A stretch of 24,326 nt of DNA from CAZNXE01 sp964576465 (GTDB lineage: Bacteria; Planctomycetota; Planctomycetia; Pirellulales; JAEUIK01). Shown here piece by piece: positions 9,542-18,208 of the stretch. Made by a program: the position numbers and the translations under genes. The stretch is from assembly GCA_964576465.1 (NCBI GenBank), contig CAZNXE010000054.1, positions 1 to 24,326 on the forward strand, written 5' to 3'. A model generated the notes under the pieces. The model was given only the letters and a program-made list of their open reading frames with translations, made no database searches and was not told where the DNA came from. Position 1 is the stretch's first letter; every line of letters starts with the position of its first letter.

Positions 9542-9643
9542 TTAGGCGTGCGGCAAATAAGAACGTACCAATCCCAACCTGACGCGTAAGCGAGGGAACG
9601 CAGTGTATTACCGGTTGGTCCCTCGCTCACGCGTCGGGTTGGT
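9542..9643 (+). repeat. 102-bp palindromic intergenic repeat, copy 1
   Basis: This segment matches 24225-24326 in the same orientation with 5 differences in 102 positions. It contains an inverted repeat of 22 nt arms (9576-9597 and 9619-9640) around a 21-nt loop. The arms of this copy have one A:C mismatch and one G:U pair. It lies just after the stop of the minus-strand epimerase gene. It resembles REP/MITE-like repeats of planctomycete genomes; no transposase or RAYT gene is in the window. Confidence 0.85.
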
Positions 9644-9673
9644 ATATTCTCATTCGCCGCTCGCCTTAGCCCG

Positions 9674-10678
9674 TTACTCTCCGGGTTCCCGAGGAGTTTC
9701 ATGCTGCTGATGCCACTGAACGAGCCGGGCAATCGCATCGACAAGCGACCGTCGGTCACGCGCTCCGATCGTCTCGCAAAGACGCCCTAGGTCCGGAACG
9801 CGAACGCGAACATCGTCGAAGTCGTCAGAAAAAGCCTCCTCATAGCTCTGGTATTCGATCTCGACGCTCGGATCGACCTCGGCGATAACCGCTTGGGCCA
9901 ACTTGTCGATGGTGATCGGTACGTCACTGCCGACGTTGAACACTCGCCCCGCCGTATCAGAGTGGTCCATCAAGGCGGTTACCGCGTCGACGACATCGGC
10001 CACATCGGCAAAACAGCGGACCTGCTGCCCGTCGCCATGAACGACCAGTGGCCCGCCACGCAGTGCGGCCTGCACGAACCGCGGCAGCACCATTCCATGC
10101 GTACCAACCTGTCGCGGCCCAATCACGTTGAAGAACCGGCACACGACCACCTCGAGCTGATGCTGACGCCAGTAGCCAAGCCCTAGAAACTCATCGATCG
10201 CCTTCGAGGCACCATAGGCCCAACGAGGTCGCGTCGTCGGACCAAATACCAGATCATCTTCTTCCGACCAGCGTGGCTTGGGGTTCTTACCGTACACCTC
10301 GCTCGAACTGGCAAGCAGCAGCTTGACCGATTGGCCACGCTCGTGAACCCGCAACATTTCTTGAAGCAGCAACTCCGTAGGATGGATGTTCGCCTCGATC
10401 GTATGGACCGGGTTCTCCACAATGAGCCTTACGCCCACGGCGGCGGCGAGATGGTAGACCGATTGGGCATCGGCCAACTGCTCGCGAAGTAACTCGCGAT
10501 CGGCCACCGAACCCTCGACGAATCGAAACGCATCGTGGCTTTCGAGCGAAGCCAGGTTTTCGCGAAAGCCCGTCGAAAGATCATCGATGACAACGACCCG
10601 TTGCCCTCGGGCGACCAACGTTTCGGCCAAGTGGCTCCCGATAAATCCCGCGCCGCCAGTAATGAGAGCGTGTGCCAA
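9674..10678 (-). CDS. NAD-dependent nucleotide-sugar epimerase/dehydratase (extended SDR)
   Basis: This 334-residue extended short-chain dehydrogenase probably acts on a UDP- or GDP-sugar for envelope or exopolysaccharide synthesis. It has the Rossmann motif GGAGFIG (8-14), D32 ending beta-2, HLAAAVGV, SSSEVYG (124-130) and the catalytic YGASK (Y155, K159). FFNVIGPRQVGTHGMVLPRF and VRCFADVADVVDAV follow, as in UDP-glucose 4-epimerase and UDP-glucuronate decarboxylase relatives; substrate cannot be fixed from this. The start is a TTG: the frame upstream meets TAG at 10690-10688, and no ATG or GTG precedes the Rossmann motif. An AGGT lies about 8 nt before it. The next upstream gene ends at a terminator, so it has its own promoter. 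Confidence 0.9.
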   Translation of the reverse strand: MAHALITGGAGFIGSHLAETLVARGQRVVVIDDLSTGFRENLASLESHDAFRFVEGSVADRELLREQLADAQSVYHLAAAVGVRLIVENPVHTIEANIHPTELLLQEMLRVHERGQSVKLLLASSSEVYGKNPKPRWSEEDDLVFGPTTRPRWAYGASKAIDEFLGLGYWRQHQLEVVVCRFFNVIGPRQVGTHGMVLPRFVQAALRGGPLVVHGDGQQVRCFADVADVVDAVTALMDHSDTAGRVFNVGSDVPITIDKLAQAVIAEVDPSVEIEYQSYEEAFSDDFDDVRVRVPDLGRLCETIGARDRRSLVDAIARLVQWHQQHETPREPGE

Positions 10679-10834
10679 TGGATTGACCTAAACGAATGGA
10701 AAGGACACAGAAACGGGCTACTGAACTCGTCTTGTCGATTCGACAGCGAACGTCATCTGTTCATTGTACGCAACGGCAACACAATGCGTTCGCAGAGTTC
10801 TATTCCTTCGCGGTCAGGTTGACCCGATCTGAGC

Positions 10835-10888
10835 AAAACAAAAAGGGACAGGCTCTTGCCATCGATCGACCGATGGCGAACCTGTCCC
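10835..10888 (-). terminator. Rho-independent terminator of the 107-residue hypothetical gene
   Basis: On the minus strand CCTGTCCC (10888-10881) pairs with GGGACAGG (10852-10845), and an inner stem of 7 bp (GCCATCG/CGATGGC) is also formed. It is followed by the U-rich tract TTTTTGTTTT (10844-10835). It lies 45 nt after the stop at 10933 and is oriented for minus-strand transcription. Confidence 0.85.
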
Positions 10889-10932
10889 GCTAGCCCTGCT
10901 TGAATTCTGCTTGCCCTCTTGAAATGCTGTCG

Positions 10933-11256
10933 CTACCAGCCCATGACCATGTTCGATTCAATTGCCTTTCGGGCATGTTCCAGATCGGTTCCTGTTTCGT
11001 GCATGTAAAGCCGGATCGCGTGGACCTTGTCGCCCGCCGACTTGGCCAGGCAATCGCGAGCCGTTGAACAAGGGTCGACCGACGAGCTGATTCCCAAGGC
11101 CGCCTTGGAAATCACCCAGGTATCGCGAGGCCGCTTCGTTAACCGAATCACGCCTTCTTCAGGATAGTTTTCGTTCACCACGGCCGACGCGGCGTCTTGG
11201 TCATCGGCCCAGGTGATGATGATGTGCGAATCGGTCTCGACTTCAAATAGCGGCAT
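10933..11256 (-). CDS. Hypothetical protein, 107 residues
   Basis: I do not recognise a family. The protein is acidic to neutral, soluble, and lacks a signal peptide or membrane segment. It begins MPLFEVETDSHIIITWADDQDAA, has a mixed alpha/beta look, contains two cysteines (DPCSTARDC) and ends in a helical ETGTDLEHARKAIESNMVMGW. Support for it being real: AGGAG sits about 8 nt upstream of the ATG at 11256, its codon use resembles its neighbours, and a clear terminator follows. The adjacent genes encode a sugar epimerase (downstream, with its own promoter) and a membrane-TPR protein (upstream); neither explains its role. Confidence 0.75.
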   Translation of the reverse strand: MPLFEVETDSHIIITWADDQDAASAVVNENYPEEGVIRLTKRPRDTWVISKAALGISSSVDPCSTARDCLAKSAGDKVHAIRLYMHETGTDLEHARKAIESNMVMGW

Positions 11257-11502
11257 TGGATCACTCTCCTATTACATACCGACAAGATGGTAATGGCGGC
11301 CGTCTCCGCCGCGAATGGTCGAGCCACAACGGGCGTACCGCCACACAAAGGATGGTAAATCTCCGACCGCGATCCGTCAACGAGTTCGTCGCATCAAAGG
11401 AGCTGTTTTCTCCGAGAATCCCGGCTCTAGTCCCCACCAGATGCGAAAACCGTCAATCTCAGGGCCTTTCACGCCAGCAAGGGAGGACCAATGCCGGCAA
11501 AG

Positions 11503-11526
11503 CCCCCAGTCGTGACCATTCGGGGG
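11503..11526 (-). terminator. Possible weak terminator after the membrane-TPR gene
   Basis: A CCCCC/GGGGG hairpin with a 14-nt loop follows immediately after the stop codon at 11528. Only a short CTTT follows on the minus strand, so termination strength is doubtful. Confidence 0.3.
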
Positions 11527-11527
11527 A

Positions 11528-13804
11528 CTATTGCGACGATCGATACGGTTCGTGACTGCGATAGCGTTCGAGTCTGAGATCGATCTGCGTGGCCAACTCC
11601 GATTTGCCAGAGCGATATGCGATTTTCCTGGCCGACTCTGCCGTCTTCACTGCTTCGTCGAACTGTCCGGCTTCGGCGTAGGCGGCCGCCAGCACATCCA
11701 ATGCTCTGGCATCTTCGTAAGCCGTGGCCTGACATGCGCTGCGTGCCAGACGCACCGCTTCGTCACCATCGCGGACGCTCTCGTCACGCGATGTGGCCAG
11801 CAGCCACGCCAGCGAACTGGCAGCCGTCGGCCAGTCGGGCCGCTGGCGGAGGACTTGTCGAAACTCAACAATCGCCTCGCTCGCCCTCCCCTGCTCTGCA
11901 AGCGAGTCTCCTAAACGATGTTGGGTAACGGTGTCATTGGGTCGTAATTCAAGTGCCCGGCGGAGTTGCTCTTCTGCCTCGGCGGCACGCCCATGCTGCA
12001 ACAACATCAGGCCGAAGTTGGCGGCGATCCCGGCGTCGTTCGGTTCAAGCTGTCGTGCCGTTTGATAATGCGCGGCAGCCTCTTCCACTTCGCCCAACGC
12101 GGCAAGCATGTTGGCCAAGTTTACCAGGGCCATGGCGCTGCTAGGGTCGAGGTCCACCACGCGGCGGTAATGTTCTGCCGCGGCTAAGAGGTTCCCCTCC
12201 TGGTACAGCAACTGGGCAAAGTGCGTCAAAACCAAAACATCATCGGGCTTGGCTTCCAGCACCGTTTCAAATTGCACGTGCGCCTCTTCATGCCGCCCGG
12301 CGTGGGCCAGTGCGATTGCCAAATTGGTCCGCACGGCCAGCAACTCTGGCGCATGCTCGAGGATATGGCGATAGTGTTCGATCGCTTCTTCATAGCGCCC
12401 ACTGCGGTCGAGCAGCCGGCCCAAGTTGTTTCTCGCGGCAATCGAGTCTGACTTTAGCTGGATTGCCCGCGCATAGAGCTGCGCCGCGCCGTTCACATCG
12501 CCCCGCGCCTCCCGCACACCGCCCAACTGCGTATAAGCCAAATGACTGCTTGGGTTGACACTGCGGGCGTGCTCAAACAGCACTTCGTCATCATGCCAAT
12601 AGCCGATTTGAATGACGCTGAGGATTGCCAAGATAACCAGGACGAAGCTTGCAGTGCCCCACGCGGCCAGCCGACGATATTCGACAAGTAGCCACGCCAC
12701 CGCAAGCGCCGGACCAAGCATCGCCAGGTAGGTGTATCGATCGGCGACCGTCGAAAACTCTTGAAAGCGAAACGGAACCAAGCCAAGCGACGGCAGGAGC
12801 GCCACGACATAAACGCCAAACGCAGTCAGCCACCAGCGGCAGTGTGGCAATCGCCACAACAGGCCGATCAGAACACAAGGAACGAGCCATGCAACGTACG
12901 GCCAAATGCTGCTCAGCACATCTGGCGGCGAGCGCCCATAGTCGACGCCCAAGGGCCATGGCAATACGGTTTTGTACAGATAGAACGCCAGCGAGTCGGT
13001 GGCAATCAGCGGTCGCGTCCACAATGCTGTGGTCGATGGAATCACGTCATCTGGTTGAAGCATCTTGGTGCCGACCACACATGCGACCGCCAGCGCGATC
13101 CACGCGACAAGCCAAGCGGCGTTCCGCCTCAGCATCCATGGCTTCCAACCGGCAAGCACAACCAGCACGATAAGCGGAACCGCCACCGACGTGGGTTTCG
13201 CCAAGATCGAAAGCCCGAATGCGGCGGTGGCCAAGAGCATTCGCAACACGGCTGTCCATCGCGTTGTAGTCACCGTTTCGTCGTCTGAAGATTTTCCGAA
13301 ACCCAAGAAAAGCCATAGGGCGATCAGCGCAAGTAGAGCGCTCGTCAGCCCTCGGGTTTCGGTAATCCAGCCAATCGACTCGCATTGCAATGGGTGCAAA
13401 CCAAAGAGAAGCGCACCGGCGAGCGCAGCCATGTCATGCTCAACCACACGCCGCAAGATACCAAACACCAGCAGCACGCACAGGGTGTGCAGCGTCAGGT
13501 TTCCCAGGTGAAACACCGCTGGGTTAAATGTCCCATCGTCCATCGCGATGCTGGGCACCAACTGATGGAATCGTGCTTCGCCCCAGAAGAACGTATACGC
13601 GACCGGGACATAGAGCCGCTTATACGGAGCCTGCCACAGTTGCCCCAAATGTTCCCACGTCGGTGGGTGCAAATAAGGGTTTTCCGTGACGTTGGCAGGG
13701 TCGTCCCAGTGGAGAAACTCGAACTTCCGCACACTGCCGAAAACCGCGCCCATTACGACGACCAGCACCGCGACACAAGCAAGCAGTCGACCCGTGTGCC
13801 ACAT
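11528..13804 (-). CDS. Polytopic membrane protein with C-terminal TPR repeats (TMTC/GT-C-like)
   Basis: The protein has 758 residues. Residues 1-410 hold about ten to twelve hydrophobic segments. The first external loop carries the acidic motif in FLHWDDPANVTENPYL (D34, D35), and a later loop reads HPLQCESIGWITETRGL. This layout matches GT-C fold glycosyltransferases of the TMTC/PMT type, which use a lipid-linked sugar donor. From residue 420 to about 740 there are eight or nine tetratricopeptide repeats (for example NNLGRLLDRSGRYEEAIEHY and VNLANMLAALGEVEEAAAHY). I infer an O-glycosyltransferase or assembly role at the cytoplasmic membrane; the substrate is unknown. GGAG lies 10 nt before the ATG. 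It follows the YfhO-like gene after 74 nt, likely in one operon. Confidence 0.85.
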   Translation of the reverse strand: MWHTGRLLACVAVLVVVMGAVFGSVRKFEFLHWDDPANVTENPYLHPPTWEHLGQLWQAPYKRLYVPVAYTFFWGEARFHQLVPSIAMDDGTFNPAVFHLGNLTLHTLCVLLVFGILRRVVEHDMAALAGALLFGLHPLQCESIGWITETRGLTSALLALIALWLFLGFGKSSDDETVTTTRWTAVLRMLLATAAFGLSILAKPTSVAVPLIVLVVLAGWKPWMLRRNAAWLVAWIALAVACVVGTKMLQPDDVIPSTTALWTRPLIATDSLAFYLYKTVLPWPLGVDYGRSPPDVLSSIWPYVAWLVPCVLIGLLWRLPHCRWWLTAFGVYVVALLPSLGLVPFRFQEFSTVADRYTYLAMLGPALAVAWLLVEYRRLAAWGTASFVLVILAILSVIQIGYWHDDEVLFEHARSVNPSSHLAYTQLGGVREARGDVNGAAQLYARAIQLKSDSIAARNNLGRLLDRSGRYEEAIEHYRHILEHAPELLAVRTNLAIALAHAGRHEEAHVQFETVLEAKPDDVLVLTHFAQLLYQEGNLLAAAEHYRRVVDLDPSSAMALVNLANMLAALGEVEEAAAHYQTARQLEPNDAGIAANFGLMLLQHGRAAEAEEQLRRALELRPNDTVTQHRLGDSLAEQGRASEAIVEFRQVLRQRPDWPTAASSLAWLLATSRDESVRDGDEAVRLARSACQATAYEDARALDVLAAAYAEAGQFDEAVKTAESARKIAYRSGKSELATQIDLRLERYRSHEPYRSSQ

Positions 13805-13878
13805 CTATTTCAACTCCGGCACTGGCCCAGCCAGTGGCATCCAATCCAACTAAGCAATACGAGACAGTACATCAGCAA

Positions 13879-16368
13879 TTACATTGGCGTCTGCCGGCGC
13901 GATCGCCACGAACTCGCCCCCATCCACACCACAAGCAGGACGAACGAACCCAGGAATACCGTGACACCCAAACGGAACGAAGCCGGCTCGTACCGAAACT
14001 CCAACCGCGACTTGCCCGCCGGCACAACGACGCCGCGCAAGGCGTGGTTCGCCCTCAAGATGGGCACCTCCACACCATCGAGTGTGGCCTTCCAGCCCTT
14101 GTACCACAGGTCGGCCAACACCACGACCCCGGCCGATTCCATTGCCACATCAAGCACGATGTGACTCGACGTCTCGTGGTCAATACGCACCTTGCCTGCA
14201 CTCGGCTCCGAAGGCAACTCTGGCCGCGGCTGGTTGTCTTCAAGTTCAAGCCACGCCATTCTTCGAGGGTCGAAGTCGACCGATCGCAACTGTGCGAGCG
14301 TCTCTTCCTTGCCGCTGCTCCACCGTGACCGCCGCGGAATGAATGCTCTTGCCAAGGCGGTCGGTCGTTCGAGCACAAAGTAATCGTTTCCAGACAACAA
14401 CGGCTCGACCGCACCGGGCGGACGTCCACGATCGATGCGGTAGCGAACGTTCAGCATATCCATGATCGGTGAATCGACGGCCGGAAATAGCTGCGTGTAC
14501 GCATACACCGGACGCACAAAACGCTGCCCGTGTTGATCTTCGACTAGCCGCAGAAGTTCGATCAACCGAGCAGGGTCGACACCATCATAACCGCGGATGT
14601 CCTTCAGATCGTGCGTCAGATTCAAGCACGCCGGCAGGCAATAGTACCCACAAACACGCCCGGGCTCCTGGCGAGAAAGCGCTTCGAGCGTTGCGATTCT
14701 AGGATAATAGAGCGCCGGATCGCACTGAGGATTCACCCCGTAGTTGACCCACAGTAATTCCCCTAGGGCACAAAGAATAACCCCCAAAGGGAGCCAACGT
14801 GCGTTCGCCCGCCAGAGGATGACTGCCCAAAGAAACAGCCCCAACCCACACTGCAAGGCGCCGGCCAGATACATCTTGGCGAACCAGCCTTGGGCGAGTT
14901 CAACCGGATCGAACGAACTGGGCCTCAGACCCTCAAGAACTGCCCGGGGTAGAACGAAGTGCCGATACAGACACCATGCGCCAAGACCGGCAAGGACGAC
15001 GATGGGAACAACGGACCATCGGAAACGCAGGGTCCGACGCCGCAACAGGACGTCGATACCCAGAACTGCCATCGCCACGACACACCAAGCCGTGAAAAAC
15101 GTGAGACGATTGTTCTTAAGCAAGTCCAGCGGCGGCAGGTCGAACACGCTTGCCAGAATGGGAACCTGCAAGAGATGCGCCGCGGCGAATAGTCCGCCGC
15201 CAATCCAGAAGGCAGACCATGCTCGGTGCCTGCGACTGGCCCAGGCAAGTGGCGCGACGACGAGCGTCAAGATAAGACCTGCGTATGCCTGGGGACCGCC
15301 TTCGGCGCGACTTCCACGCGAAAGGTAAACGCCTGAGTCCGCGTCCCAACGACCTCCCGGCGGTACGTAGCGGCTCCCACGCTGCTCGCTGCCGTAGAAG
15401 TTGGGCAACACGAATTGGGGCAGTGCAACCATTCCGATCCCGGGCTCTTCTACCAATCCCTCAGCGCGATTCTGAACGCGGAAACTCGTGCGCAGGTATT
15501 CCACGGTCGGCAAGCTCTGTGGGGCCGAAAGCAGGGCTCCCAATGCCAAACCTCCCACAACGGCCGCGCAAGACTTCAGTCCCCGGCTGCCAAACATTGC
15601 CGGCCATCCACAGACGGTGACCAAGCGAAACAGCGCGAACAGCGCACAGACCAAGAGCACTTGAACCGCCGTGGCCGCATGGCCGCTGAAGAGCATCAGG
15701 CAGGTGACAACCGCCAGCAGCGGACCACCCAAGCCACCAGGCTTCCGGATGGCCGCATCAACCGCCAACAGTAGCCACGGTAGCCAGATTGCCGTGAAGC
15801 TCACCGGGTAAGCGCGCCACAACACAAAGAACCCCAACACGGGAAAGGCCCACGCCCCCAGCGTGGCAGCCCAAAAGCGAACGCGCATCGCCCGACGAAA
15901 GAAGAGAAAGGCCCCGCAGCCTCCGACCAACGACTTGAGCAATTGCACCCAGGCAATCACCGTTGGCCCCGGCCACAGATAGTCGGGCAAGCGAAACAGT
16001 GAGAACACGGCGGTGTTGTTGGCGGCCAGAAAAGGTGCCCCGCAGAAGTTGTAGGGATTCCACAGAGGCAACCGACCCTCGCGAACTTCACGCACCGCGA
16101 ACCAACGCCGCATCTCGATCGCGGTCACCTCGTCGATCATGATGCGGTTCAACGGAACGTAACCCCGCATCTCGGGTAGCTGCGGAAGATAGCAGCGATC
16201 GACCTTCAAAATGTCCAGCGGCAACAGGATACGATAGCCCAGTAACGAGGGCCCGTAGAGAACCGCCTGCGTGAAGCAGATACCGCCCAGCACGATCAAC
16301 GCACGAAAGAATCGCCGCCGCGACGATCGTCGAACGCTGCTCGGATTAAGGGGAAAGGGCAATCGCAT
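13879..16368 (-). CDS. YfhO-like polytopic membrane protein
   Basis: The protein has 829 residues. After an arginine-rich start, the first membrane segment is near 25-45, then a large loop (DRCYLPQLPEMRGYVPLNR) and a dozen or so hydrophobic segments to about residue 540. The C-terminal extracytoplasmic part holds LADLWYKGWKATLDG, PILRANHALRGVVVPAGKS and RLEFRYEPASFRLG, the hallmark of the YfhO family. A last membrane helix follows (LGVTVFLGSFVLLVVWMG). YfhO proteins are GT-C type; in Bacillus a YfhO acts in cell-envelope glycosylation. Whether this one is a transferase is inference. AAGG lies 5 nt before the ATG. The membrane-TPR gene follows after 74 nt. Confidence 0.88.
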   Translation of the reverse strand: MRLPFPLNPSSVRRSSRRRFFRALIVLGGICFTQAVLYGPSLLGYRILLPLDILKVDRCYLPQLPEMRGYVPLNRIMIDEVTAIEMRRWFAVREVREGRLPLWNPYNFCGAPFLAANNTAVFSLFRLPDYLWPGPTVIAWVQLLKSLVGGCGAFLFFRRAMRVRFWAATLGAWAFPVLGFFVLWRAYPVSFTAIWLPWLLLAVDAAIRKPGGLGGPLLAVVTCLMLFSGHAATAVQVLLVCALFALFRLVTVCGWPAMFGSRGLKSCAAVVGGLALGALLSAPQSLPTVEYLRTSFRVQNRAEGLVEEPGIGMVALPQFVLPNFYGSEQRGSRYVPPGGRWDADSGVYLSRGSRAEGGPQAYAGLILTLVVAPLAWASRRHRAWSAFWIGGGLFAAAHLLQVPILASVFDLPPLDLLKNNRLTFFTAWCVVAMAVLGIDVLLRRRTLRFRWSVVPIVVLAGLGAWCLYRHFVLPRAVLEGLRPSSFDPVELAQGWFAKMYLAGALQCGLGLFLWAVILWRANARWLPLGVILCALGELLWVNYGVNPQCDPALYYPRIATLEALSRQEPGRVCGYYCLPACLNLTHDLKDIRGYDGVDPARLIELLRLVEDQHGQRFVRPVYAYTQLFPAVDSPIMDMLNVRYRIDRGRPPGAVEPLLSGNDYFVLERPTALARAFIPRRSRWSSGKEETLAQLRSVDFDPRRMAWLELEDNQPRPELPSEPSAGKVRIDHETSSHIVLDVAMESAGVVVLADLWYKGWKATLDGVEVPILRANHALRGVVVPAGKSRLEFRYEPASFRLGVTVFLGSFVLLVVWMGASSWRSRRQTPM

Positions 16369-16545
16369 CTCAACCTTGCAACAGGGCCCAAGATCGCGGT
16401 GGGGCTTCGGGAATCAAGTCGGTCGAGATGGGGCCATCGCAACTCGCATCAAAGAACACCAGAACGTTTTACACACTTTGCCCCCGGAGGTCAGGTACTC
16501 CCTTGCCTGGGGATCCCGAACTGCTCCAATCCATTGCTAAGCCTG

Positions 16546-17490
16546 CTACTGCTCCGGCCCCGCGGTGTGGGGAATGACCTTGGTCAGGGCTTCGCTGAGA
16601 ATCGTGGGGCACCAATACTTTTCGATGTGTTCGATCACCAGTTCGACGCCCCGGGCGTGGCTTACGTGTGGGGGATCGCGGGGGTCGTACATTGCGTCGG
16701 TTAAGTCGCGGCACAGGACGACGTTCTTCCCGAGATACGTTTGCTGTCTGATCCCGAACGGGCGGCCCAGGACGCACATGTTGGTATGCACGCCCATCAG
16801 GACAACATTCTTCCGCCCCTCCTGATCGAGAAAGTTATAGATCTCTTGCCCGTTGTCGCTGATTCCGTCATGGCCGATGATTTGGATTGCCGGGTGCTGA
16901 TGGCGATCGGTCTCGTGATGTGGGATGGCCTCCGGATCGTCGCAGCCGCTGACCTTTGCTTCGCCGCGCCGCACGTCGTCGACGATTGGAAATGGCCCTT
17001 CGTGCTCTGAATTTAGATGGCACCATGACTGAATCGGCACCGGAGGCGTTGCCGTGCGTGCGTCCTTCATCCGTTTTCGGTACGGCGTTTCTTCGTAGTG
17101 CTTCACGCCACTACTGGGGGCATGAATGATCGCCACGCCATGGTCACGGGCCAGTGAGATGACTTCGTTCATCCGCGGCGCCATTCGGCCAACCCGCATG
17201 GCCGACATCTTGCAGGGATGATCTGCCCACATGTCGCAGATGATGACCGCTGTTTCCGACGCCTCCCACGCTTCCGTTTCGTGGACAACTTCAAAACGGT
17301 CGTTCGCATCCTTACTCCGCAGCCGAGTCGCGATCTCCATGGTTCCCGGTACGGCAGGAATCGTTCTAGACGACTCACTTTCGGCCGCACACGCGAATCG
17401 AACAGACAACGGCAACGCCCCAAAGGAGACCGCAGCGCTGGTCAACAAACGAACGGCATTGCGACGTGTGAACCGCTGTTGCGTGAACAT
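16546..17490 (-). CDS. Exported isochorismatase-family cysteine hydrolase
   Basis: The protein has 314 residues and begins with a Tat-like export signal: R9-R10 in FTRRNAVRLL, then a hydrophobic stretch, ending VRFACAA near residue 36. The mature part has the isochorismatase fold: AVIICDMWADHPC with D86 as likely catalytic Asp, and NVVLMGVHTNMCVLGRPFGIRQQ with C239 as likely nucleophile. LTDAMYDPRDPP follows, where related amidohydrolases have their loop. An extended insert of about 60 residues between strand 3 and the nucleophile region (WCHLNSEHEGPFPIVDD, CDDPEAIPHHETDRHQHP) is seen in planctomycete homologues as far as I recall. The substrate is not deducible; amide or ester hydrolysis outside the cytoplasm is inferred. 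It is not obviously co-transcribed with its neighbours. Confidence 0.85.
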   Translation of the reverse strand: MFTQQRFTRRNAVRLLTSAAVSFGALPLSVRFACAAESESSRTIPAVPGTMEIATRLRSKDANDRFEVVHETEAWEASETAVIICDMWADHPCKMSAMRVGRMAPRMNEVISLARDHGVAIIHAPSSGVKHYEETPYRKRMKDARTATPPVPIQSWCHLNSEHEGPFPIVDDVRRGEAKVSGCDDPEAIPHHETDRHQHPAIQIIGHDGISDNGQEIYNFLDQEGRKNVVLMGVHTNMCVLGRPFGIRQQTYLGKNVVLCRDLTDAMYDPRDPPHVSHARGVELVIEHIEKYWCPTILSEALTKVIPHTAGPEQ

Positions 17491-17670
17491 GAACCTTGTT
17501 TCCCGATGGGAGGACGTTAGAGCATTTGTGATGAGCCCTCATCTTAAGGTGCAGGATTCTTGAACACCATCGCGTACAGCAGACAAAGGGCAGGTTCCTG
17601 CCGGGAATGGAAAGGTGGCCGTGTGATGCTCGCCTGGATGATTCTTGAAGATCGCCGCAAGAGGGCGGCA

Positions 17671-17718
17671 GAAAGAAACAACCGGGTAGGTCGCGCACAA
17701 AATACGCGACCTACCCGG
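17671..17718 (-). terminator. Strong terminator closing the metal-response operon
   Basis: A perfect 14-bp stem (CCGGGTAGGTCGCG, 17682-17695, pairing with 17705-17718) encloses a 9-nt loop. On the minus strand it is followed by TTGTTTCTTTC. It lies 10 nt after the stop of the cysteine-rich gene and isolates the module from the isochorismatase gene. Confidence 0.85.
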
Positions 17719-17728
17719 CTGTATTGGT

Positions 17729-18031
17729 CTACTCCGCGTCGCGACAACAGGGCGGTAGGTCCGCCGCATCAGAATCGGCCTTCTCCAACGGACAGCGATC
17801 TTTGCAGACGAGTTCGCCCGTCAAGGGACACGTTACTTTGCCGGGGCAATCCGCGCGATCGGCATCAAGCAGCGGGCATTGGTCTTTGCAAACCTCATCG
17901 CCGGTCAGCGGACAGGTAATCTTTCCAGGACAGTCGGCCCGGTCAGCGTTTACACCCGGGATGCCAAACGCAAACACGGTACCGCCAAGCAGCAATGCCA
18001 CTGTCGCGGCTGCTAGAACTACTTTCTTCAT
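17729..18031 (-). CDS. Small secreted cysteine-rich tandem-repeat protein
   Basis: I know no characterised family for this 100-residue protein. A signal peptide (MKKVVLAAATVALLLGGTVFA) precedes two 28-residue repeats (29-56 and 57-84; 22 of 28 identical). Each has four cysteines in the pattern DCPGK-x-TCPLTG-xx-VCKD-x-CPL, that is C-x5-C-x7-C-x3-C, and a final CC (95-96) brings the total to ten. Eight regularly spaced cysteines in a short exported protein suggest metal binding or a thiol scaffold, but this is inference. GGAGG lies 8 nt before the ATG, a strong site. It is 177 nt downstream of the MerP-thioredoxin gene on the same strand and is followed by a strong terminator, so it is probably the last gene of that operon. 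Confidence 0.85.
   Translation of the reverse strand: MKKVVLAAATVALLLGGTVFAFGIPGVNADRADCPGKITCPLTGDEVCKDQCPLLDADRADCPGKVTCPLTGELVCKDRCPLEKADSDAADLPPCCRDAE
17780..17947 (-). repeat. Two in-frame 84-bp tandem repeats within the cysteine-rich gene
   Basis: The units at 17864-17947 and 17780-17863 encode the two 28-residue cysteine motifs. Protein identity is 22 of 28 and many third positions differ, so the duplication is old and kept by selection on the protein. Confidence 0.85.
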
Positions 18032-18208
18032 CGTAATAACCTCCGTTGATTACGAGGTGATCGGCAGGCAACATGGTTCGCCCAACGAATATCATCACCT
18101 CTCGGAAACAAATTGCTCATTTCACATGCGCATTAGAGTTGAGTTCGTGTCAGTCGCTCTTCCTTAGGCATCGTTCGTCGAACAACCAATGGCGACCATC
18201 CACTTCGG

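Larger units (their letters stand above)
9025..9673. other. Gene-poor interval of about 650 bp
   Basis: I see no convincing gene here. It should contain the promoter of the PII gene, but I could not find a clear sigma-70 pair or a sigma-54 GG-N10-GC element. It holds two abutting palindromes at 9488-9513 and a 102-bp palindromic repeat at 9542-9643, annotated separately. Short open frames on both strands have no recognisable protein features. Confidence 0.6.

Noticed and set aside
9526..9759. Minus-strand frame of 77 codons over the 102-bp repeat
   Set aside because: It starts inside the epimerase gene in another frame and most of it translates the palindromic repeat; a PTRRVSEG string like this is a typical spurious product of such repeats.
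16374..16545. GC-rich inverted segments after the isochorismatase gene as a terminator
   Set aside because: Pairing is imperfect and no U tract follows on the minus strand.
18054..18101. 8-bp inverted repeat GAGGTGAT / ATCACCTC in the leader of the cysteine-rich gene
   Set aside because: The loop is over 30 nt and there is no terminator tract or known riboswitch pattern; it could be chance.
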